In this document: piece by piece, positions 57,773-64,000 of the stretch
How the letters are laid out: the number at the start of each line of letters is the position of its first letter
Position numbering within the stretch: the stretch's first letter is position 1
Source: Paenibacillus sp. V4I3
GTDB taxonomy: Bacteria > Bacillota > Bacilli > Paenibacillales > NBRC-103111
NCBI RefSeq assembly: GCF_030817215.1
Contig: NZ_JAUSZA010000001.1
Coordinates: forward strand, 62,001-126,000
Direction: 5' to 3'
Length of the DNA: 64,000 nucleotides
Program-made: the position numbers and the translations under genes
The notes under the pieces: generated by a model
What the model was told of the DNA's origin: nothing
Databases searched by the model: none
What the model saw: the letters and a program-made list of their open reading frames with translations, nothing else

Positions 57773-58605
57773 AGAACAGACAAAGCATAAAAGGATTATG
57801 CCAATACCTTGGCATCAGTCGTAGTGGATACTATAGCTATCTGAAAAGAAGCAACCATGATCCTGACGAAGATCTGAAACTGCAAATTACAGCCATATTC
57901 GAACGGCGTAACAAGACTGTCGGCTACCGACGCGTACAGGATGAGTTGTACCGCCAGCATGGCCTTGTGGTTAATCACAAGAAGGTATTGCGTTTAATGC
58001 AGGAGCTGGGCATTCAGGCTGTTATCCGCCGCAAATATGTTCACCGTACAAGTCAGCAAGCAGCCGTAGAGGATGGCCGAATCGCAGAGAATCTGTTACA
58101 ACGGAATTTCAATGCAGACGCCCCCAATCTAAAATGGGTAACCGACGTAACCCAGTATCGGGTATTGGATGAAAGAATCTATCTGTCAGCCGTTAAGGAT
58201 CTCTGGAATAACGAAATCATTGCCTACCATATAAGTAGGAACAACGACAATCCACTTGTTCTAGAGACCTTTAAGAAGGCATTCAAAAAACATAAAGACG
58301 TGACTGGATTGATCATTCACAGTGATCAAGGAAGCCAGTACACGTCTCATGCTTATCACGACATGCTGCCACAGGTTGGAGCCCAAATCAGCATGTCACG
58401 CCGAGGAAATTGTTATGACAACGCCTCGATAGAAAGCTTCTTCTCTCATCTTAAAGTCGAAGCACTCTATCCCTATGATATACGATCTATTGATGAGGCA
58501 CAAAGGCGAATCGAGGAATTTATCCAATTTTACAATGAAGATCGTGCTCAACGAAAACTAAACAAGCTGACACCGGTTGAATACCGGCGCCAGCTTGTTG
58601 CATAG
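57712..58605 (+). CDS. IS3-family transposase OrfB (DDE integrase)
   Basis: Catalytic part of about 297 residues with an HTH_21-type N-terminus and an rve integrase core. The acidic triad is in WVTDVTQYRV (Asp), IHSDQGSQYTS (Asp) and NCYDNASIESFF (Glu). It is in the -1 frame relative to OrfA and starts within OrfA, so it is probably made as an OrfAB fusion. An ATG at 57769 could give a free OrfB. Confidence 0.88.
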   Translation: MVTNLESGGAYCKHIVVDQMKNRQSIKGLCQYLGISRSGYYSYLKRSNHDPDEDLKLQITAIFERRNKTVGYRRVQDELYRQHGLVVNHKKVLRLMQELGIQAVIRRKYVHRTSQQAAVEDGRIAENLLQRNFNADAPNLKWVTDVTQYRVLDERIYLSAVKDLWNNEIIAYHISRNNDNPLVLETFKKAFKKHKDVTGLIIHSDQGSQYTSHAYHDMLPQVGAQISMSRRGNCYDNASIESFFSHLKVEALYPYDIRSIDEAQRRIEEFIQFYNEDRAQRKLNKLTPVEYRRQLVA

Positions 58606-58661
58606 GGCTTTTTCCAATGTCCACTAAACGGGGTCTTGACCAGATAGGGTCAAAGGTCTTT

Positions 58662-61355
58662 CTATTTGGTCAGCCATACACGCAACAGGGATAGCAATTG
58701 GCTTAAATTAAGCGGTTTGCTAATATAATCGGAAGCTCCTGCTTGCAAGCAAATATCCCTGTCCTGTTTCATAGCCTTGGCTGTCAATGCAATAATCGGT
58801 ACTTTCTCAAATCGGGTATCTTTCCTAATCATTCGCATGGCTTCGTAGCCATCCATAACGGGCATCATGATATCCATAAGTATGAGATCGATGTCCTGAT
58901 CTTTCTTCATGATCTCCAAACATTCTTGTCCGTTATGAGCAACACTAACTAGTATGCCTTCTCTCTCAAAAGCATTGCTTAGAGCAAACACATTCCGAAC
59001 GTCATCGTCGACGACAAGTATTTTTCTTCCACTAAAATTGTTCCTCTCTGCTGGGTCCGCGGCTTTCTTATAGGCATCCCTAAGCAGAAAGTCACTTATC
59101 ATTGGGGAAGACGCAGCGGCAGCTTCTTTCTGCATGGATTCAGTTTCGTTAAAGACATGCTCCAATGAAGGAACATAAAGCGTGAAGGTACTACCTACTC
59201 CCTCTTCGCTTTGCATAATAACCCTACCACCGAGAAGTCGGGCTAATTCACGGCTTATCGATAAACCAAGGCCTGTCCCTCCATATTTACGATTCGTTGT
59301 TCCATCCGCCTGGCGAAACGGCTCAAAGATCAATTGCTGTTTCTCAGGAGATATCCCAATCCCTGTATCTTTTACGGATATGACCAGAACTTGTCTTTGT
59401 TTAGCCAATGGCAGAAATTCTCTAATCTGCTCCTCGCTACACATACTCAAATTCACCAGAACAGAGCCCTTATGTGTAAATTTAAAGGCATTCGAGAGTA
59501 AATTTTTAATAATTTGGCTTAAACGTTGTTCATCCGTATAGAAAATGTCTGGAACCTGTGAATCACGCATGATGCTGAAAGTGAGATTTTGCTGTTCGGC
59601 CACCTTTGCAAATTGACTTCGCAATATATCTGGAAGCTCTGATACATTCATTTCACCGACATGAATATCTAATTTACCAGCTTCGACTTTGGATAGATCA
59701 AGAATATCGTTAATCAGATGCAGAAGATCATTTCCTGAAGAATGAATAACACGGGCGTACTCTTGCTCTTCTTTCGTCAACGAACCCTGTTTATTTTCTT
59801 GCAGCATTTGGGAAAGGATCAACACACTGTTTAATGGGGTACGAAGTTCGTGTGACATATTCGCCAAAAATTCCGATTTATATCGAGAACTTTGCTGCAG
59901 CTGAATCGCATGTTCTTCAAAAGATGCCTTAATATTCTCTAGTTCCCGTGACCTTTCTTCGGCATAACGATTCTGTTCCTCCAACTGCTCATTCGTCATG
60001 TGCAGTTCTTCTTGTTGTGTTTGAAGTTCTTCCGTCATGATCTGATATTCTTTTAAAAGCCGCTCAACTTCAACACGCGTTTGCACACTATGTACAATTG
60101 TACCTAACACTTCGAGAATATCTTCCAGCAGCTCAAGCTGCAGCGGAGTAAATTTATCAAAGGAGGCCAGCTCCATCACAGCAATAACTTCATTGTTATG
60201 TAAAATGGGTACGATCAGAACACTTTGAGCCTTCGCCGCTCCGAGTCCAGACGATAGGATAATGTAACTATCTGGTACATTTGTTAGGTGAAACATTCGC
60301 TTCTCGATCGCACATTGACCGACTAGTCCTTCACCCAATTGGAATCGATGAACCCCAATGCCATCACTTTCCCCCATGACCGCATAAGAAGCCAACCTAA
60401 TCATAGAATCCTTACCTTCATAGGAAGAACGAAGATAAAGCAGACCGTAAGAAGCATCAAACAGTTCAGCCGCTTTACTAATAAAGGTTTTCCCGAGTGT
60501 CTCCAGGTCCGAAATCCCTTGAAGCATATGAACGACTTCCGTTAATTTTCGCTGCTGCCACTCCATCTCTTCTTGATTCTCAAGCAGAACATTCGTTGCT
60601 TCCGCAAGATCTTTCACCTCATCATTCATGGTAACGTGTATACGTTTAGAACGATCTCTCTTCGATGAACTTAAATGCATAATACTTCGTGTTACTTGTT
60701 TAATCGTCCCTACGATAGATCGGGAAATTAATAATGCAGCTGCTATTGAAAATATAACAACAAGCGTTAACATGACGAATAAAGACTTGGTAAGCATCTG
60801 ATTCTGTGCATCTAAGTGAGCCGCTCTTCTCTTGGTAAGTCCCATTTCAACGCTGCGAAAGCGATCCAACTGTGAGCGTATATCATCAATAATCTGCTTC
60901 CCAAGTAAAAAATTATAATCAAAATACGTTTCGTTATTAATACTATTTCTCATCGAAGATAGGGAGTTCCCTCCGCTCTGCTGAAGCCATCGCTCGATTG
61001 ATGCCTTAATGGAAGAAAGATTTTGCTCCTGTATGTTATTATCTCGAGTTAGTTGACTGAGACGACTGTAGGATTCCCTCCATTTCGACTCGCCAAGTTT
61101 GTAAGGTTCTAAATAGCTGAGCACACCCGTAAGCAAATAGCCCCGCTGCCCGCTTTCCATATCCATCACATATTTTTCGATACGATTCGTTTCATTATGG
61201 ACGGCAAAATCATGCTCGATGATATAATTTCTATCTTCCTGCATGGAGATCACTTGATAATTAACTAATACAAATGAAATGGTTAAACAGACAATGATGA
61301 ACATATACCCAATCATAATCTTGGAACGGATACCAAATCTACTTTTCCTCATCAT
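58662..61355 (-). CDS. hybrid sensor histidine kinase/response regulator
   Basis: Membrane kinase of 897 residues. Order: helix 1 (about 13-35), a CHASE3-type extracellular sensor, helix 2 (about 190-212), HAMP, a GAF domain (about 275-430), a coiled coil, HisKA with phospho-His in SHELRTPLNS (near 502), HATPase with DTGIGI and GGTGLGLSI, and a C-terminal receiver with Asp in LILMDIMMP (near 828). AAAGGA lies before the tandem ATG. No output regulator is adjacent. The 3' terminator is split by the IS. Confidence 0.93.
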   Translation of the reverse strand: MMRKSRFGIRSKIMIGYMFIIVCLTISFVLVNYQVISMQEDRNYIIEHDFAVHNETNRIEKYVMDMESGQRGYLLTGVLSYLEPYKLGESKWRESYSRLSQLTRDNNIQEQNLSSIKASIERWLQQSGGNSLSSMRNSINNETYFDYNFLLGKQIIDDIRSQLDRFRSVEMGLTKRRAAHLDAQNQMLTKSLFVMLTLVVIFSIAAALLISRSIVGTIKQVTRSIMHLSSSKRDRSKRIHVTMNDEVKDLAEATNVLLENQEEMEWQQRKLTEVVHMLQGISDLETLGKTFISKAAELFDASYGLLYLRSSYEGKDSMIRLASYAVMGESDGIGVHRFQLGEGLVGQCAIEKRMFHLTNVPDSYIILSSGLGAAKAQSVLIVPILHNNEVIAVMELASFDKFTPLQLELLEDILEVLGTIVHSVQTRVEVERLLKEYQIMTEELQTQQEELHMTNEQLEEQNRYAEERSRELENIKASFEEHAIQLQQSSRYKSEFLANMSHELRTPLNSVLILSQMLQENKQGSLTKEEQEYARVIHSSGNDLLHLINDILDLSKVEAGKLDIHVGEMNVSELPDILRSQFAKVAEQQNLTFSIMRDSQVPDIFYTDEQRLSQIIKNLLSNAFKFTHKGSVLVNLSMCSEEQIREFLPLAKQRQVLVISVKDTGIGISPEKQQLIFEPFRQADGTTNRKYGGTGLGLSISRELARLLGGRVIMQSEEGVGSTFTLYVPSLEHVFNETESMQKEAAAASSPMISDFLLRDAYKKAADPAERNNFSGRKILVVDDDVRNVFALSNAFEREGILVSVAHNGQECLEIMKKDQDIDLILMDIMMPVMDGYEAMRMIRKDTRFEKVPIIALTAKAMKQDRDICLQAGASDYISKPLNLSQLLSLLRVWLTK

Positions 61356-61442
61356 GCTGCCGTCCTTTCCTTAGTAGAATTCACCTCATTAAATATATTA
61401 TACTATGTTCCCTAAAAAATGGGATATGGTGATTATATATCC

Positions 61443-61471
61443 TTTACTACTTTACCGAGTTAATGTATTAT
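61443..61471 (+). promoter_or_regulatory. putative promoter of the hisC-like gene
   Basis: TTTACT and TATTAT are 17 bp apart. A perfect 9-bp dyad (ATTAAATTA-AAC-TAATTTAAT, 61483-61503) lies just downstream, near the start of transcription, where a repressor could bind. Confidence 0.5.
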
Positions 61472-61521
61472 TATAGTAACGCATTAAATTAAACTAATTT
61501 AATTAAGTAGGAGTGATTATT

Positions 61522-62637
61522 ATGAGTCCAACAATTAAACACATCCGCCCTCGCAGTGTCCTTTCACGCATGAAGCCGTACTCTCCTGGGAAACCCATTT
61601 GGGAAGTTCAAAGAGAATTAGGTATCGAAAAGGTCACTAAGCTTGCTTCTAACGAGAATCCAATAGGCCCTTCACCACTGGCATTAGCAGCCATTCAAGC
61701 TTATCTGACCGATATCCATCGCTACCCAGACGCCGACACGGTTGATCTTAGGGGGGCAATTGCAGAGAAATTACAGTTTTCTTCGGATGAAGTCCTCGTA
61801 ACCAATGGGGCCGATGAACTCATTACGCTTATTTCAGAGACATTTTTGGAACCAGGGGATGAGATTATTGTTCCTTCTCCAACTTTTAGCGAATATGAAT
61901 TCGGGGCTAATTTAATGGGCGCAAGTATCGTGCAAGTACCGCTTCGCGAAGATTACCGTTATGATGTTGACGATATACTCACTGCTGTAACTGAACAAAC
62001 CAAGCTGCTTTACATTTGCTCACCTAACAATCCAACAGGCACTTATATGAAGAAACAGGATTTACATCGGCTTATGGAGGAGCTCCCTTCCTATGTTCTT
62101 GTTATTTTTGACGGGGCCTATAGTCACTTTGTAACGGCGGATGATTATAGTGATGGGTTGGAGCTTGTGCGTATGGGCTACCCCATCGTCGTAACACAAA
62201 CCTTCTCCAAAATATACGGATTGGCTGGTATTCGTGTTGGGTATGGCATCGCGTCACCAAGTATTTTGCATAGTATCCGTCAGGTCAAAGAACCATTCAA
62301 TGTGAATGCATTAGCACAAGTTGGCGCTACTGCGGCGATTAATGATGATCAGCATCTTGATGCGACACGGGAGATGAATGCTCGCGGGAGAGAGCAGTTA
62401 TATGAAAGTTTGCAGGGAATGGGATTGAAATTCACACGCAGTATGAGTAATTTCCTATTGGTTGAGCTTGGACCGGACGCTAAAAACATCTATGAAAAGC
62501 TGATGAATAAAGGAATTATTATTCGTTATGGCGGAGCTTGGAACCTCCCTGATCATGTGCGGATTTCAGTTGGGACGTCTGAAGATCATACGGTACTAAT
62601 CGAGGCGCTTCGCGAAATATTCATTCATCAAGCCTGA
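61522..62637 (+). CDS. hisC: histidinol-phosphate/aromatic aminotransferase
   Basis: PLP enzyme of about 371 residues in the HisC group of class I/II aminotransferases. SNENPIGPSPLA, SPNNPTGTYM and the PLP lysine in TQTFSKIYGLAGIRVGY (near 229) are present. The ATG at 61522 has TAGGAG eight bases upstream. The gene is not in a his operon, so it may serve as an aromatic amino acid aminotransferase or a second hisC. Confidence 0.9.
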   Translation: MSPTIKHIRPRSVLSRMKPYSPGKPIWEVQRELGIEKVTKLASNENPIGPSPLALAAIQAYLTDIHRYPDADTVDLRGAIAEKLQFSSDEVLVTNGADELITLISETFLEPGDEIIVPSPTFSEYEFGANLMGASIVQVPLREDYRYDVDDILTAVTEQTKLLYICSPNNPTGTYMKKQDLHRLMEELPSYVLVIFDGAYSHFVTADDYSDGLELVRMGYPIVVTQTFSKIYGLAGIRVGYGIASPSILHSIRQVKEPFNVNALAQVGATAAINDDQHLDATREMNARGREQLYESLQGMGLKFTRSMSNFLLVELGPDAKNIYEKLMNKGIIIRYGGAWNLPDHVRISVGTSEDHTVLIEALREIFIHQA

Positions 62638-62759
62638 TTTCATCTCCACAACTCAAAAACGCCTTGAACAGATAAACCGAAACTTACCGCCAATTGTTTG
62701 TGTGCAATCAAATATGCTACAATACTAACAATTATTGTCTCATGGGGGTAAACGAAGCG

Positions 62760-63230
62760 ATGCTGAAGGAATTTAAAGATTTTGCTTTCAAAGGGAACAT
62801 GGTTGACTTGGCTGTTGGGGTTATTATCGGGGGCGCTTTCGGTAAGGTTATTACTTCGATTGTGAATGACATTATCATGCCACCAATTGGGTTATTACTG
62901 GGCAGAGTTAACTTCAATGAGTTGTTTATTTCTTTGAATGGCAAACACTATAACACCATTGCAGAAGCTGCTGCAGACAATGGCGCCCCCGTTCTTAAGT
63001 ATGGGCAATTTATTTCTACTTTTTTAGATTTTTTAATTGTTGCACTTGTTATTTTCCTCGTTATCAAACAGCTTAGCAAGTTCCGCAAGAAAGAAGAGCC
63101 GAAAGAAAAAGTGGTATCATCCAAATCTTGCCCGCACTGCTTGTCCGAAATTCCCGTACAAGCTACACGCTGTAAGTTCTGTACTTCAGAGCTGTCATCA
63201 GGTACTTCTGTGTCAGGAAGTATTCAATAG
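62760..63230 (+). CDS. mscL: large-conductance mechanosensitive channel with zinc-ribbon tail
   Basis: Pentameric channel protein opening under hypo-osmotic stress. The core (about 130 residues) has the MscL start [20 protein letters not shown], two membrane helices, and [13 protein letters not shown]. Its C-terminus adds a ribbon-like segment with CPHC and CKFC, about 25 residues beyond normal MscL. The ATG at 62760 has GGGGG eleven bases upstream; a start six codons earlier lacks one. Confidence 0.9.
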   Translation: MLKEFKDFAFKGNMVDLAVGVIIGGAFGKVITSIVNDIIMPPIGLLLGRVNFNELFISLNGKHYNTIAEAAADNGAPVLKYGQFISTFLDFLIVALVIFLVIKQLSKFRKKEEPKEKVVSSKSCPHCLSEIPVQATRCKFCTSELSSGTSVSGSIQ

Positions 63231-63237
63231 GTATTGT

Positions 63238-63275
63238 AAAAGCCCGAATCGAACTATATCGATTCGGGCTTTTTG
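63238..63275. terminator. bidirectional terminator between mscL and the SDR gene
   Basis: A perfect stem of about 14 bp (AAAAGCCCGAATCG / CGATTCGGGCTTTT) with T-runs in both directions. The stop of the SDR gene (63254-63256) lies in the loop. Confidence 0.93.
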
Positions 63276-64000
63276 GTGCGCAGATCGGCGATCTCGCCTT
63301 GCGCGAAAGCGTTTGTATTCAGTAGGTCGAGCAGCTGCTGCGCAGTAGCTTCGGGCGATTGCAGCTCGCCCTGCTCTTTGAGCTGGACGAACCTGCTCAC
63401 CTGCGGGAAGTCCACTTCTTCAGCAGCGCGGATCTCCCGCTGCATATCCGTGTCAACCACACCCGGCGCGATGGAGTAGATCTCCACCGGGTGCGGTTGG
63501 TTCATCTGCTCGACGCCCACGCAGCGCGTCAGCATATCGAGCCCGGCTTTGGCGGTGCAGTAAGCACCCCAGCCGGGGTAGGGCTTCTTCCCCGCGCCCG
63601 AGGAGATGATGGCGACCCGCTTCTTAGTCGGCCACGCCTGCGTGAGCCGAATGAAGCTGTTCGTCAGCAGCGCGGGCGCGATGAGATTGACCTGCAGGCT
63701 GCGCTGCAGGTCGTCATGGTCTGCTCGGCCGATCGACGTCATCGGCTCGAGCATGCCAGCATTATTGATGAGCGTGATGGAATCCGCTTCATCCACCGTA
63801 CTGAGGATTCGCTCCATGAGCGAATCCAGGCCTTGCGTGTCCGCCAAGTCGTAAGCGTGGAAGGTAAGTGTACCTTCCGCGCGCAGCGCCTCTTGGCGCA
63901 AAGCCTCACTATCGCTGCGGGAAATGCAGTGAATCGCAGCTCCCTGCTGTAGAAGCTGCTGGATGATCGCAGCGCCAAGTCCTTTTGAACCGCCTGTAAT
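63254..64000 (-). CDS. SDR oxidoreductase, benzil reductase (YueD)-like, cut by the window edge
   Basis: Short-chain dehydrogenase; the N-terminus lies beyond the right edge. The visible reading frame begins with the cofactor motif TGGSKGLGAAI, then NNAGMLEPM, the catalytic Ser in ISSGAGKKPYPGW and Tyr/Lys in YCTAKAG, and FAPGVVDT-like IAPGVVDTDM. The pattern and the GAGK(K/N)PY-GWGAYC segment agree with (S)-benzoin-forming benzil reductases. The sequence is notably GC-rich. Confidence 0.85.
   Translation of the reverse strand: MTGGSKGLGAAIIQQLLQQGAAIHCISRSDSEALRQEALRAEGTLTFHAYDLADTQGLDSLMERILSTVDEADSITLINNAGMLEPMTSIGRADHDDLQRSLQVNLIAPALLTNSFIRLTQAWPTKKRVAIISSGAGKKPYPGWGAYCTAKAGLDMLTRCVGVEQMNQPHPVEIYSIAPGVVDTDMQREIRAAEEVDFPQVSRFVQLKEQGELQSPEATAQQLLDLLNTNAFAQGEIADLRTKKPESI

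Larger units (their letters stand above)
57368..58642 (+). mobile_element. IS3-family insertion sequence, intact
   Basis: Element of 1,275 bp starting TGAAGTGCACCC and ending with CTTGACCA; its ends share an imperfect inverted repeat including GACATTGGAAAAA. A 3-bp target duplication GAT flanks it (57365-57367 and 58643-58645). It carries overlapping orfA and orfB in the usual IS3 arrangement. Both frames are complete, so it may be active. Confidence 0.9.
57339..58661. terminator. bidirectional terminator split by the IS element
   Basis: The left arm AAAGGCCTTTGACC (57339-57352) and right arm GGTCAAAGGTCTTT (58648-58661) pair with one wobble, and removal of the IS restores ATCC-AAAAA-GGAT as the hairpin tip. 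It served both the nucleotidase gene and the kinase gene; the two arms are now 1.3 kb apart. Confidence 0.85.

Overview
The window looks like a chromosomal segment of a Gram-positive, spore-forming member of the Paenibacillaceae, most likely Paenibacillus. The signs are the YyaC-type spore protease, S-layer homology (SLH) domains, copper-amine-oxidase-type stalk domains on exported proteins, strong AGGAGG ribosome binding sites with frequent TTG starts, T-box and c-di-AMP leaders, and a 16S-23S-5S operon followed by a tRNA array. The assignment is an inference; no database search was possible.

Layout. 1-4.6 kb: an operon of three membrane proteins (polytopic protein, DUF4129, DUF4350) and a diguanylate cyclase. 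4.8-12.8 kb: topB, an LspA-like signal peptidase, a HAD phosphatase, small membrane proteins, malate:quinone oxidoreductase and a lipoprotein. 12.9-14.5 kb: asd behind a T-box leader whose specifier appears to be lysine. 14.8-20.6 kb: AraC regulator, phospholipase-D-like protein, a TetR/MBL-fold pair around a perfect palindrome, a HIT protein and a HesB-like protein. 21-28.8 kb: ABC exporter, yyaC, glycosyltransferase, two stalk-domain exported enzymes (the NlpC/P60 one behind a c-di-AMP riboswitch) and MgtC. 28.8-33.1 kb: a glycerophosphodiester operon (ugpA-ugpE-ugpB-GDPD) with a CcpA-type site in the ugpA start region. 33.1-34.2 kb: a noncoding stretch with repeated GTTGTAC/GTACAAC dyads, a decayed duplicate of a tRNA-Gly 3' end, and four tRNAs. 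34.3-36.7 kb: AIM24-like protein, coiled-coil membrane protein, GyrI-like remnant, and a ferritin operon with an apparent 30-residue membrane peptide.

36.8-47.4 kb: a sugar operon read leftward (LacI regulator, two ABC permeases, binding protein, a frameshifted mannonate dehydratase, an enolase-superfamily acid-sugar dehydratase, an RraA-like protein and a family 2 beta-mannosidase). 47.5-53.6 kb: eight tRNAs and an rRNA operon with tandem promoters, all on the minus strand. 53.9-64 kb: VOC protein, small proteins, an SLH-anchored 5'-nucleotidase, an intact IS3-family element inserted into the loop of that gene's terminator, a hybrid histidine kinase, a HisC-type aminotransferase, MscL with an added zinc ribbon, and a window-truncated SDR.

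No unmistakably new defence or secretion system was seen. The most interesting items are regulatory or structural: the lysine-type T-box on asd, the c-di-AMP aptamer that abuts the start region, the sugar operon with one broken and one alternative dehydratase, the IS insertion with a reconstructable empty site, the repeated dyads upstream of ugp, and the microprotein between a DUF1450 gene and ferritin.
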